Positions 24,130 through 36,212 of a DNA stretch of 64,000 bases are shown here, one piece after another. This DNA comes from Uropetala carovei (lineage: Eukaryota; Arthropoda; Insecta; Odonata; Petaluridae): positions 6,923,501 through 6,987,500 of the forward strand of contig JAXCHB010000143.1 in NCBI GenBank assembly GCA_036926305.1, given 5' to 3'. Under the pieces are notes generated by a model. It saw nothing but the letters and a program-made list of their open reading frames with translations, had not been told where the DNA came from and did no database searches. Both the position numbers and the translations under genes were made by a program. Position 1 is the first letter of the stretch. Each line of letters opens with the position of its first letter.

Positions 24130-24640
24130 GGCTCCATGTCCTCTGTAAAGCTCCCTCCACTGCTCCATGTTAATATGCACATATTACTCTCGATCGTCTC
24201 TGTGAACTGTCGTTCGTGGAACGCAAGTGGAATAGGCAACAGGCGGTGTCTCCTTGCAGACCCTATGAGTGGCGTGTGGCGTCCATTCAAGGCGATCGCG
24301 GGATCGGCTCTCCGCGCTCTGATTGGTTGGGAGGGAAGGAGGAATAAGGAAAGGCACTCATTCGCTGGGGTGTGGGAATCCATCCTTCTCCCTTAGAGAA
24401 CGATCGGAGGCACTGTAGGGTTAGGGGCTGGATGGGTCGCGTTATTCCGTAAACGAATAGAGCGTCCCCTCCCCATGCTCTTGTCTTCGTCGCACAACAG
24501 GACGAACCCAGCAATCTTGGGGCCTTCGGGTATTGGAAGCTCATGAGTCTGGATCTCTGGACCCGGTCGCTTGGAATGGCACGAGCGACACTGATTTTAT
24601 CGCGAGACGCGAAGCCGTTGCACCCGGAAGCGAGAATTCG
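24130..24640. other. GC-rich island in intron 1
   Basis: About 500 bp clearly richer in G+C and CpG than the rest of intron 1, with a CCAAT-type motif (ctgattggttggg at about 24319). It could be an alternative promoter, an enhancer or an unrecognised repeat. Open frames on both strands are composition effects. Confidence 0.3.
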
Positions 24641-27036
24641 CGTTTCGAAGTTTTAACCTCTTTGTAAACTTGATGGAAAATTATTGATCATAAGATCCAA
24701 TGCAGACAAACACAAGCTGTAAAGTTGGGAATAATTTTGAAACAATAAAATTCTGTCATGAACGGGAATCGAACCCGAATCTTCCACTTCCACGAGAGAA
24801 TTAATCAGCCCCTATAGTTCAGTGGTAGTGGTTTATACCTCCGGATGTACTCGTATTATAAATGTCCGTGATTCCTTACTGGAATATATCCTTTCTTCGG
24901 TGACATTCTTGAATCATAAAACTACGATTGTATCGCATAGGGCATGTGCCTTCAAATTAGGTTCCGCGGAAGCCTGTAGGGGTTCCGCGATAGACAGAGG
25001 AAGAGACTCGATACGTTTTTCCTTTTCTTATTTACAGCAGGAAATATGAGATTCACTTGTAAACTGTATAATGTAAGATACATAAACTATGTAAATAACA
25101 ATTACAGTGATTATAAAGTTAATTTTATTGCGATTAGGCTTACAACCTCTTAGCAAGGTTTCCGCGAGAAAAAATATTTGAATATAAGGGTTCCGTTCAA
25201 AATGTTTGGGAACCCCTGGAATAGGGTATAGGATTCGAAACAGACGTCATTTAGGTTATAGCTTTTCCCTGCTAAGTAAACTTAAATTCTTATCTAACAA
25301 TACGTCTCTTACTGATTCCTCTCATTTGATTTTTAATTGCTCGTGCATGCTCCGTAATCTCCATGGTTTCTACCAGGGGCGGATTAAGAAAATTCTCAAA
25401 AGGGGTGGGGAGCGATGCCCTCATCGCTTCCCACATGAATCCGCCATTTCCGACGACTTTTCATTGCATCTATCATCCGCTGTCAAGGTCTTGTATTACT
25501 TCGTTCGAAGGACCTAATTTTCGATTCCAAATCGAGGAATTTTGTTCGGAATGGGTTTAAGAGCGGAGAGAGGGAGGGGCAATGGGTTGATCCAATGGAC
25601 GACTGCTCCATGCCCACCACCGATTATTATCAATATGGAAATTATGGCATTTTTTGTCTTGATTTTTGGTAAAAGTTCAGCCTATGGTTGAAATGCTTTG
25701 CTTAGGTTGGTAATAAAGAATAGGGTCGGCGTAGGGTATTGGAGAGTTGGGTGGCTTCCTAGGGCGCCAAATTCTTGAAGGAACCCTCCTAACGCCGTAT
25801 CCGTAGTTTATTTGCACATAATTGAATGCTGGATGCAATCGCTGAGCGACTGAGCATGTCGAAGCAATTTATTTCCTCTTAATAATCGGATTCTCTGAAG
25901 TAAATAAAAAGACGTAGTTACTAGGTCGAGAGGCTAATTGTAAAATGTAGTACCGAGAACCTCATTCCCGGGGATGATTGTACAGAAACACTTTATCCTG
26001 ATCGTTCTTTACCAACGGCTAGAATTACTGGGATCAACTTGGATGCATCTCCTCACGTTTTTTCTGTCTCGATCATGAATTTCAGTCCTGCCTCTAGAGC
26101 TCATGGAGATGCTGTGTCGAGAGGGTTTCTCTTCCGTCTCCACCCATAAAAGGATAGGACACGCGTTCTCCCAAAGCGATCCCGGAAGGCAGTCGCGCCA
26201 AGAGTGGGGTGGAGTTAGCTTAAGTGGGTAATTTCCGTGGTCTATTGGAGATATGAGAAAGTAAAAAAGTACATAGGCTTGTATCCATTATCCGAGTTTG
26301 CATTCACTACTTTGGGTATATAAAGCATTAAGTTATATTACCAGAGATTATTAAAATTTTTGGAAAGTTATTCTCACATTTGCAATCGTGAGCGTATATT
26401 TAGGGGCCCGGAAGTGGAATTATGTATTTCAAAATAAATCAACCAGAATTGTGGTTAACTTATCAAAGTTTCATTAAGAGACATTCAAAACACGTTCGTA
26501 TAATACTTAAGGTTCATTGATCCGATGACAGTGTTCTATAAAATATAAGACAGCTTGAAGTAGACACTCAGGAAAAATATACAAAACCTTGTTCTTCGTA
26601 TCAAGCTGGTATTTTATTACACTGACATTGTTTTGACGTAGTGATAAATAGTTGGTGATAGGGAAGGAAGGCTGGAAGGGGAATTTTAATTATTTTTCTT
26701 TACTTGATGATACAAAGAAACCACGATGACACAATAAAATATTTATTTCGTGTTTACAACATTGTTTTCCGTTTATTTTTTCAAGTCTTTATTTTAACAA
26801 GCCAGCTTCAGAAATTTAAAATGGCCCTTCAAGAAACAGGAGCCTTGTTCAACGTATTGACAAGGCAAAATGTTATGAAATTATCTTTTTGGATTAAAAT
26901 TCGAGGAATCTTTTTTATCTTTAAACGATCAATTCATTATATCGAGCAGCATAGTGATATGGAGTAGATTGGTATAAAATAGAATTATACACGTGGCATT
27001 CCGGACTGAGAGCCCGCCTGGCTCTATATATATATA
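24641..27036. other. Intron 1, mixed, with tRNA-like halves and hAT-like ends
   Basis: At 24763-24785 the minus strand has a T-arm with B-box (cgggttcgattcccg); at 24819-24850 the plus strand has an A-box-like tRNA half (tatagttcagtggtagtgg). They point in opposite directions, so no single tRNA gene is present. At 25371 ccaggggcggattaag and at 25740 gggcgccaaatt resemble hAT ends. Nothing else is supported. Confidence 0.4.
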
Positions 27037-28223
27037 CTAGTTAATGTGTGCTTGCATTCAGCAAGCATTTTCAAATTTTAGCAGTTTTACAAATGCAAAT
27101 TATTCCCAATCGATATTGTACATACTCATGTAACCGTGTCAAATTAGGAGTTTGTAGCTCATTTAAAAGTACCTTATAATTTTAATCCTCGTATGGGGCA
27201 ATAATGGAGCAAAACAGCTCCAAACATTATGAATTTTTACACTCTCAGATTTTTTCCATCTGTTGTAAATAAAAACCCATAATTCTGCCAAATTTCAAGT
27301 TTGTATCTCATTAAGAAGTGCCTTAAAATTATCGCATTCGTATGGGGCCCAAAAAGGGCAAAACCACCCATTAAAAATTGGAATTTTTACAATTTTACAA
27401 TTTTATCTTAGTTTGCCATGAAAATTCTATAATCGTGCCAAATTTCAAGTCCCTAGGTACTATGCAGCTGCCTCAAATTTTTTGTTCTCGTATGGGGCCG
27501 AAAAAGGGTAAAACCGCCCCTTAAAAATTAAAATATTTGTAATTTTATAATTTTATCTTAGGTTGCAATGAAATTTCTATAACCGTGCCAACTTTCAAGT
27601 CTCTGGGTCCTATGCAGCTGCATCGTCTTTTTTGTTCTCGAATTGGGCAATAATGGGGCAAAACAGCCCTAAAAATGAGGCTTATATCAATATTGGATTT
27701 CATTCATTAGGTGTAGTTTAACATTAACAGCATTAAAATATAAGCCTCTGATTCCCATTAAAAGCTTACCCATATGAAAGGATAGAGCTTGTTACCAAGG
27801 AAACCTATTGTAAGACCCAGAAAAATTAGCAATTTTTTGCGATAAAAACTATAAAATTAAGCTAATTCTACTCGGATTTGCATTCCGTCTTCAAAAATTA
27901 GAAACTACAATTTATATCCTATCCGACAGTTTAAGTCTCGAGTTCGTATCTTGACGGGAAGTAATTTTAAAATGTAAATATAAAAACCTCTGCACCAATT
28001 TACATGCTTTCTTATGGGCAAAAAATGGGGCAAACAGGGGCCAAAATAGCCCCTCAAAATAGGAATTTTGCCAGTTTCGGATTTTTTCCTTTGGTTGTGA
28101 CTAAAAACCTATAATCCTACCAAATTTCAAGTTTCTGGCACATCTGGAAGTGCCTCATAATTTTGTATCCTCATATATATATATATAATATATCATGTGT
28201 AAGAAGCATCTATATATTATAGA
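27037..28223 (-). mobile_element. Non-autonomous Helitron, family B, complete (1187 bp)
   Basis: Read on the minus strand it starts TCTATAATATATAGATGCTT (5' end at 28223) and ends CTAG at 27037-27040, followed by T. The 3' hairpin is cttgc-tgaat-gcaag, about ten bases from CTAG. The interior is built from tandem modules of about 150 bp: the phrase gccaaatttcaagt or variants recurs at 27138, 27287, 27437 and 27587. No Rep/helicase gene. Full partner copy at 61244-62283; partial copy at 959-2306. Confidence 0.8.
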
Positions 28224-31200
28224 TATATTTCCTAGGGCTATCTTTCTCCGACGCCTACTCCGCCATTGGGTACTGCTTTTGGGGATACCCGTAAATATTC
28301 TTCACATTCAGGAGTGAGGAGGTTGTAAACACGAAAAAAAATCCCCGAAAGTCTATGTTATACTTTATAAAAAATAATGCTACCCAGCAATTATTTTAAA
28401 ATATAAGTTAATTTCCCCAGAGAAAATCGAAAGTTGATTTGTAAGTTATTTAAGCTATTCGTTGTCTGGTCGTTATATGGGCGTTTGTGAGAATCATCGC
28501 TCCACAGTACGCACTTCTCAGCGATCAGCAATTCAAAAATTAATCTGAAAAAAATTTTGATCTGAGATGCATTTCCTCGTCTTGAAATTAACATCTATTA
28601 GATGCAGGAAAGGCCCTTCTAATTGGCGGTCACAGAATTGCGCTTTTTCTCCTGGAGTTGACGAGAAAAGCATTTAAGCATTTTGTTACAGCTATTTTTT
28701 GGCATATTAAATATTACAACTTATTTTTTAGCGTTTTTCTTTAAAATGCACTTATAGTTTAACTTAGGCGTCTTTATGTCCGCCTGTCTGTTCATTTGCT
28801 TAAATTGTGACGAAACTGTAAACGATAGAGAGATAAAACTTGGGGTGTAGATTTATGTACTGCTGCCGGTCGTTTTTCCTAAGATTTGAGTTTTGAAAAA
28901 TATACAGGGTCGGATAGGGACCCATGAATTTTTCTTTAATATATCTGAAGGTACCTCATATAGAAAGTTAGAATTTTGAGCGTACATTTCTACATTGATA
29001 CTACTTACAAACGAGAATCGAGTGACTGAATATGTGGCGGCATGCCCACGTAAAAATAAATTAAGATAAGCTAGTTGTATACACATAACAGGAGATCAAA
29101 TTTTAATTTATACTCAGTTTATCAATTAGGTTATTTGAAGAAATCTCATAGCGAAATATAATACAAAGTATTACAGAATGTAATAATAGAAGAAAAACGC
29201 GTTGATTTCATTTATGTTCATGGTTAACACTCTACTGGGTAATTTATGATTTCGATTATTATTCGGCTTATTGGTTCATGTATAGTCTAGTTGTATGAAC
29301 ATTACTAGCCGAAACAAATAACATAAAAACATTTGAATTATTATAACAGAGATCGCTGTCGCATGGAAAAGGCGCGATGCATTTATATTGGATAGTTTTT
29401 CTTTAGGTTGCAATAAACGGGTCAGAGATAGTTATTCGCAAACCGCATCTCAACATATCTATCTGATAGTTTTGCGACCGAATTTAGGATTAACATTTAA
29501 TTGATATTTTTATTAGTAAACTTAGAGATCGATTTTATGCTTGTATTTTTAACATCTCTATTTCAAACCGATATTAATATCTATCTGGATTTGACGCATT
29601 TCTGACTTACTAAGCACACTTTAAAGCAAATTTGGGTAATTACTAATTTTTCATGCATCTTGCCTTATTTCTTTATTTTGTTTTTTTATTTAGCTGACTC
29701 CTGTATTTTACAATATCCTTGGATGTAAATTTCTCTGTGTGAAAGTTCATTCGTATCCATCTTATTTACGTGCAACCTAACATAACCTCTCAGGCCACTT
29801 CAATGGCTTTGATACAACATCTCAACGAGCGAATTACGCGTACCACTTATAGTTCCACTTTGGGAATGATTTTTATCGATGACCCTGCACCCTACATACA
29901 TCCTCTCCCGCTCTCCTATCACAGTGAATTACCGTGGCGATTACGGATTAAATCTATTTATTTTAAACTGACCGGCACGATGACAACAGTAATAATGGAA
30001 CTTTTCATTAGTGAGGTACTCTCCATTATTAAATTTTAATACGCGAGTCTGATATTTGTTAGATATGTATGTTTTTATCTCCAGATAATTAGAAAAAATG
30101 TCCGAGAGAAATCTGCTTCCATGACCTCTTAAACCTGAATCTCCTAATTTATTAATAGCACACTTAACCAATAATTCTGAAATTCTTCGAATCAGCGGTG
30201 TGTATGGAGATAATCATCTTTCATTTTTTCTAAAGATGAACTTATTTTCACGAAGAAATTTAAATAATAAAGCCTTTAAAATGTTTCAATTATTTCGCAT
30301 GACGACATTCCATTGAATACTTTGTAGGGACGAAAATGACTCATACTTTCCAAAGGTGTAGGTAGAAGATGGAATCTTGCTCGCTTCCGCCGCTTACTTA
30401 TCAGCGAGGCTCGCGACCCTAGCTGCAATTTGCTCAGTTTAACTCCGCTATCCTGCCCCCGTGCCTTCGCTCTCTTCTCTCCCGCTCAGCCTTACTGCAT
30501 CCCTCGAGGAGCGATAAACTGGCTCCATTATAGTTCATCCAACCACTCCGAAGGCCCTGGGTCTCTCGGGTCATTTGCGGCATAAAGAATAAGCAGCTGG
30601 TGCATGCTATCCGCTGAGTACTTTAATCGTGCTGCGTTGTCCCTTCGGATTGAGGGAATAAATAGCTATAGCGGCTGGTGGACGCGCCGTATGATAAAAA
30701 GAATAATGAATGCTTTGAAGGAAGACCTAGATATTTTATGATGTTAAATGTCTTATTTGATAACCTGGAGGAGATTTTGTCTCAGGAAGTGGGTGATTTG
30801 AATCTGCAGTAATCTCTTCTGATAACAGAGAGCGCTATGTTTTACCAGGAAGTCATTTCTTATTAACTTTATTTTGAGAAAAATATTTACAAATTTTAAC
30901 AGTCTTAATTAGATAAGCGAAATGAGTGTCTTTTGAACATTTTATTTTTAATATGTTATTTTTCTATATGAACGCATAAATATTTTACTTGTAAAGCAAT
31001 TCACATGTGCATTATTCTAAATGAAATACAGATTTTGCAATTAAAAGATCAATATGCTAGTGACTAAATATTTTGGTTGAATTGTTATAAAAACTTTTAT
31101 ATGCGTTCGTCCGATATTTGTTTATTTATAGATATATTTTGGGGTAGACCATTTTCTGTTCCCTCATATCTATTGAACGAATGATCGGATCGTAAAGAAT

Positions 31201-32959
31201 GTTGCATTGTTTGAAAGCTTATGGCTTGCAGATGGTTTTTAGCCCATAAATAATTTTGTATCTCATCTAGATGTTAAACTGTGAATGTTCAAACTTTCCA
31301 AAAGTCTATCTCGTTGCGGTGGCTCTGCACGCGTGATTGGGGCAAGAAATTGTACTACTACATATTCACAACATTCTCTTCCCCAACGTTAGAAATGATA
31401 GCGGGAAATACGGATTTCAACGTGGGTTGTCATTTTGACCAATGTATGGCGAGAGAAGTTATAACGCTTACTTGTACGAAAATTTTAGCTTATTTCTCTT
31501 ATGTCATTTTATACCCCAATAATGCTCACTCATTTATTTTTTATTCGTTATGTATCTCAAAATTACGTTATATGCCCCTATTCCAAGGATGTTGAGACTG
31601 GGAAACGTTGTATCCCCACATATTGATTTTTTAACACCTCTCTCGACTCCTTTAAACGAAGCATTAAATTAATAAATTATTTAACTTGTACCTATGTACA
31701 TTGAATGATATTTTATATTCTTCTTTATATTTTATATTTATAACACGTTCGCGACATTGGTGATTTTCACGGTTATAACTCAGGGACCTCAATGTGCACT
31801 TTGCATAATCATCAAGAAAATGCATTAAATTTAGTTCTGGTGATGTTTGAGAGATACTGCAACTGTAATTCCATCTTTATTTCTTATATTTGTGGTTTAC
31901 CGCCATTGGTGCATGATTTCCGGAATTAACCCTTCGGTTACCATCGGAAATATTGTCCTGAAACCAGTTCTCGGAATGAGCCGGAACGCACTGGAACGAC
32001 TTTCCGGCTCGTCTTATGCGCCAATGATACCGTTCTGTTTCGCCAGACACTAGAAATATCGTCCCTTATAACAAGCATTCCGTGTAGTAAAAATTTCCGT
32101 TACACTACCAATTTCAGCGTTCCGTTTCGTAACATTTTCCATTTCGAGCACTGCCTAAAACACGTTCATAAGTAGAAGCTCAAATTGAAAGATATATAAA
32201 AATTTACAAAAATGTTATAATTCGAACGTGAATCGGGTAATTGATGAGAAGAAGGGGTAAATATTTGCTGGATCGAAAGGATTAAAAAAATTGAATTCAG
32301 ATGCTGTGCAATACATATGATTCTCACTGTACAACTTGCTGACCAGCATAAATAGATAATTATGAAAACTTATCAAACAAGTTAGGAAAGTGTACAACGT
32401 ATCACAAATGGGCGCGTTTCGTGCAATGGAGTATTAGAAAGCAATTATATACCTGTACCTAAGGGAAATAGCGTTTTAAAGTTCTTTTCTTCATCATAAA
32501 TAATACATTTTCTTCCTATTTAATAATATTACATGCACACTTAAGGAAATTAAACGTTTGTTTGTGAGATTGTTTATGTCAGCAAAAAATTTTCGAAGTT
32601 CAACTCGATATGACTTTCTTGTTTGATTTTCTCGATAACAGCTACTCCTAAGATAGAAATGTATAGGAAAGGAAATACTCTACTTTACCAGTTCTACAAT
32701 TTTTATTGGAAAAATATTTTGATATGAGCAATACTTTACGAGATATGACGAAAATTTCATTTTTTGTCACCAGTAAAGTGGTACCCCTGATTGGCGTACG
32801 TGATTCATTTTTGCGATTTTCTTATTATATTTGATTGAAAGTCCTTAACATCAAATTTCATGAAAATCCGTTTCGTAGAAGCCGAGAACGAACATGCGGA
32901 CGGACGGACGGACCAACGATAATAGGCGCTCACGCTGTAAGCGAAACGCGCCTAAAAAT
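28224..32959. other. Intron 1, AT-rich, few features
   Basis: An acagggtcgg start at about 28904 resembles a MITE end without a partner. A GC-rich patch lies at 30360-30690. Short open frames (for example 31281-31595) have no recognisable domain and no splice support. No host gene is seen on either strand inside this part of the intron. Confidence 0.45.
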
Positions 32960-33633
32960 TGGTACAACATACATCGTACAAACTTTCTCATATACTAATG
33001 CGTCGTTTAGTTATCTTTAGAAAATGAAAATCGTATCAGCCGGGTTTTAGAAAATACTATTTTTGTTAAAGATGACCAAGAATAAACTATCCTTATATTC
33101 ATTCATTGAGAAAAATGAAATATGTTGAATTATTGCAGACGTATACTCAAGTAACTGTACGAAATTTGATGAAAATCGCTCTAGCCGTTTTTGAGAAAAT
33201 CTAATTAGTGTTAAAGTTGTCTAGAATAAACTAGCTTTATATTCATTTTTTTGAGAAATATGAACTATGTAGTGTTATTGAAGACGTAAACTCAAATAAC
33301 TGTACGAAATTTGATCAAAATCGTTAGAGCCTTTTCGAGAAAATCTAATTGTTGTTAAAAATGCATAGAATAAACTTCCCTTAATTATTGAGCAATGTCA
33401 ACCATTTCCACATATACTCTGCTCAGTATGATAAAATGCCTAAGTACATGGTTTCATACATTTTTGCTCTACTGTTTAGGCTCCAGAGCCAGTAACAGAC
33501 AGAGACAGATGACACTGCAAAAACAACTTTTACGGATTCAGCGACACTTAAAACGTATATTTTCGTAAAAATCTCGGTCGAATTTTTTCGCGATAACAAT
33601 ACTTTCTCAATATACTTCATATATGAGAAAGTA
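32960..33633 (+). repeat. Foldback-like repeat family C, copy 3, with about 145-bp modules
   Basis: Tandem modules: tgtacgaaatttgat occurs at 33156 and 33301, within blocks carrying gagaaaatctaatt and agaataaact (about 2.5 units, 33019-33390). The right part keeps the family end: cgtaaaaatctcggtcgaattttttcgcgat and a terminal hairpin actttctcaatata/atatatgagaaagt (33601-33633) with an A-rich tail. The left boundary is uncertain; ggacggacggacc at 32900 lies near it. Confidence 0.55.
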
Positions 33634-34063
33634 AAAATCACCGTGTTTTTTACTCAATGATATTTATTTTTCGTAACAATTATATATGGATATATGTAAA
33701 TTTGAATACAAAATTGTGGCTAATAAGCATACCGAGTATAAACCTTTCAATCCAGCAAATAGCCCGAGTTAGAGTGGATTGAGGTTTATTGTGTTATGTT
33801 TTGCTGACTGTTTTTTGCACCGGTTCAGGTCAGGCTATGTATCCCAGGCCTATGGGATAATTGCCCCTTTTGGGTTGGGTCCCTTAGACCTAGAGGATAT
33901 TTGCCCCATGTGACTCATTTATGTTTATTGCAGTATACAGCTTCGAAGGTTTTTCTCCTTTCTTGCTCTGTTTAGTTTTCTCTGGGATTCTGAATGCGAC
34001 ACACTAAACAAAAAACTGTTCCGTATCATTTCTGTGTGAATACATTTATTCATTCATAAGTCC

Positions 34064-34690
34064 ATGGATTCTGGAAGCAAAGTTTCATTTTCCGATTTCT
34101 TGGATTCAAATGATCCATACAAACCCCCTGATTCAGAAGAGGATAGTGAGTCAGTGTCTTTAGAGGATGAATCTCGTGAAGAAATTAGTGGAGGCGATAG
34201 TCGAGGATCGGAATTGTGGGGACCATTTTCTAATATTGAACGTCGCTTTCTCTATAGTGGTCACAGTGCGATTTGGATTTTTCAGATCCCTTATCTTTAT
34301 ACAAACATTTTGTGAATAATGAAGTGTTAGACCTAATAGTGCGGGAAACTAATAGATTTTCTCAGCAAATCATTACCTCCTAACAGCTACCTTCTTGTTC
34401 GAGTATGCGTAAGTGGAAAGACACTGATAAAAGTGAAGTGCAAAAGTTTATAGCCGTCCTCCTCATCAAGGGTATTAACCATATTGTGTGGCATTTATTT
34501 CTTCTTGTTATTCAGTGTCTTTGGCAAGTTGTCTTTATTTTTGGATATTTCTTGCAAAACTGTGAAATCAAGAGAGGATAATGAAGGTGAATTTTCTGGT
34601 AAAGATAAATGGGATAAAAGCAAAAGGAGTTTGAACATTTAGCAAAGAGTGCAACAGACAAGTAACAATGTTTATGAAATGCTTCAAGGA
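34064..34690 (+). pseudogene. piggyBac-type transposase N-terminal remnant
   Basis: From ATG 34064: MDSGSKVSFSDFLDSNDPYK, then an acidic DSEEDSESVSLEDES stretch, as in the N-termini of piggyBac-derived transposases. After a frame change, about 34306-34470 reads HFVNNEVLDLIVRETNRFSQ and MRKWKDTDKSEVQKFIAVLL with IKGI. The F..n.e.ld.iv.eTN...W.d....E...F...L..GI order is the start of the DDE_Tnp_1_7 domain. Stops and a frameshift are present and the catalytic core is deleted. Different copy and lineage from the piggyBac at 49757-51077. Confidence 0.65.
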
Positions 34691-34710
34691 AAACATAACT
34701 AAATAAATTC

Positions 34711-35091
34711 GGTACTTACGTATTATCTCCAGGACCTTACTTTTGTATTATCTTACTTACGTATTATCCCCATGCCATAAAAATTTTTTTTTGAGAGGAT
34801 ATAATATTGAAAGGATATATTGACGAGCCTTCGGCTCGCTTTGTTTTAATGGGTAGTCATCTCCGGGCACTACTGCGCCCTTCGCCTTGTCCGGAATCAA
34901 AGTATCCCTCCCGTTGTCCGGTGATTGGGTTTGTAAATGTCGAGACCAGCCAATCAGTTTCTTGTCCGGTGATTGTGTTTGTAAATGTCGAGACAGGCCA
35001 ATCAGTTTCTGTTAATGTTGTATGTAAGTATGGCATGGGGATAATACGTAAGTACCAGGTTCTGCGAAGGGTCCTGGAGATAATACGTACC
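34711..35091 (+). mobile_element. Second Merlin-like MITE, 381 bp, sharing the core of 11861-12253
   Basis: Ends GGTACTTACGTATTATCTCC and, inverted, GGTACGTATTATCTCCAGGA; flanks ATAAATTC at 34703-34710 and 35092-35099 form a perfect 8-bp duplication. A second, inner pair of related ends (ttacgtattatccccatgcc at about 34756-34777; inverse at 35031-35050) suggests a nested or duplicated terminus. The core 34817-35006 matches 12021-12206, including the gacgagccttcggctcg hairpin and the duplicated gattgggtttgtaaatgt unit. Terminal repeats differ from the other MITE. Non-coding; the open frames seen here come from the core. Confidence 0.75.
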
Positions 35092-35169
35092 ATAAATTCG
35101 TATGAATTATTTGAAACTAATGGAAACAACTACTTCTAATTATATTTTACGACTCATGCCATCTCATCT

Positions 35170-35550
35170 TCCACTGGGTGGTACACGCATCCGAAAATGT
35201 ATTTCTTGTCGCTGTCTGCATAATACGTAATATTATGTTATTTTATAGGTAAAACATATAAAATAACGTATTTGGTTATAGGTTATCAAATAAAGAATCC
35301 TTCATACAATAGAGTTCACGAGTGCCGATTTGAAAAGTGCAGCAGAAATAAAAAAATCACACCCGTGCTCCACCGGTGGTACACGCATCCGAAAATGTAT
35401 TTCTTGTGGCCATGTGCATGAAACAAAAGACTTCCAGCTTTCCGTTTAGGTTAGGGAAGGATATAAAAGGTAAAGGTGGCATGTAACACCGGTGGCACAC
35501 GACGGCCACGAGAAAAGACGCACGTGTACCACCGGTGGTACACGATGTCG
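35170..35550. repeat. Cluster of accGGTGGtacacg motifs including a 22-bp perfect palindrome
   Basis: The phrase ggtggtacacgcatccgaaa, continuing to tgtatttcttgt, occurs at about 35177 and 35373. The related caccggtggcacacg occurs at about 35489, and 35523-35544 is a perfect palindrome with half-site cgtgtaccacc. The second copy (35368) also has ccaccggtgg. This may be the subterminal region of a DNA transposon with transposase-binding sites, or a regulatory site array. Confidence 0.55.
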
Positions 35551-35737
35551 TGAACGTGATTATTAGTAAATTTTGAACAATACCTACATTGTGCAATATT
35601 TAATTATCAGTTTAAGATTCTATGCATCACGATGAATAACATAATTTGATTGTACTATACCCACTGTTCTTGAGCTACTACTTATCTAGCTATTGTCTGT
35701 TATTTTTATTACCAACTTATATATATATATATATACA

Positions 35738-35935
35738 GTAAAACTCGTTTATAACGATCACGCCTAAAATGAAATCTCGGCTATAACGAAGAAATGTCTC
35801 GGTCCCTTGAACTTCTCCATAAGGGCATTGGTTAAATTTCTCGGATATTACGAACACGCATTTTACGAATTCTCGGCTGTAACGAACAAATGTTTGGTCC
35901 CGTGGCAAAAAATGCCCCATATATAACGAATTTTG
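35738..35935 (+). mobile_element. pogo/Tigger-type MITE end
   Basis: Begins tacagtaaaactcgtttata, typical of pogo/Tigger termini, directly after an (AT)n run at 35719-35735. Repeated ataacgaa / tctcgg blocks follow (35781, 35839, 35872, 35924), a subterminal repeat. The opposite terminus was not located. Confidence 0.5.
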
Positions 35936-36212
35936 GTGGGCAGAGCGATAGTTTCCACCCGTTTACCGTGCACTTGTTCGTAGAGGTCCCCTTCCTCCAT
36001 CTACCCCTTCCATACGAATTTCCATGCTCCCTTTGTTTTGAAATTGATATTAAAAATGTGAAATGTTTATGTAAATTAATGACAATAATAATAATATTAA
36101 TTGACCATTTAAAAAATCGTCTGTAATAGCAATCGAACATTTTACATGCCGCGAAGTTGATAAGCATCTCTTTGCATATGTAAGTACGGCATTGAAGTCG
36201 ACTCACTGCAAA

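Noticed and set aside
27138..27600. CRISPR-like regular array
   Set aside because: The 150-bp period consists of full-length diverged modules within a Helitron, not short identical repeats with unique spacers, and the DNA is animal.
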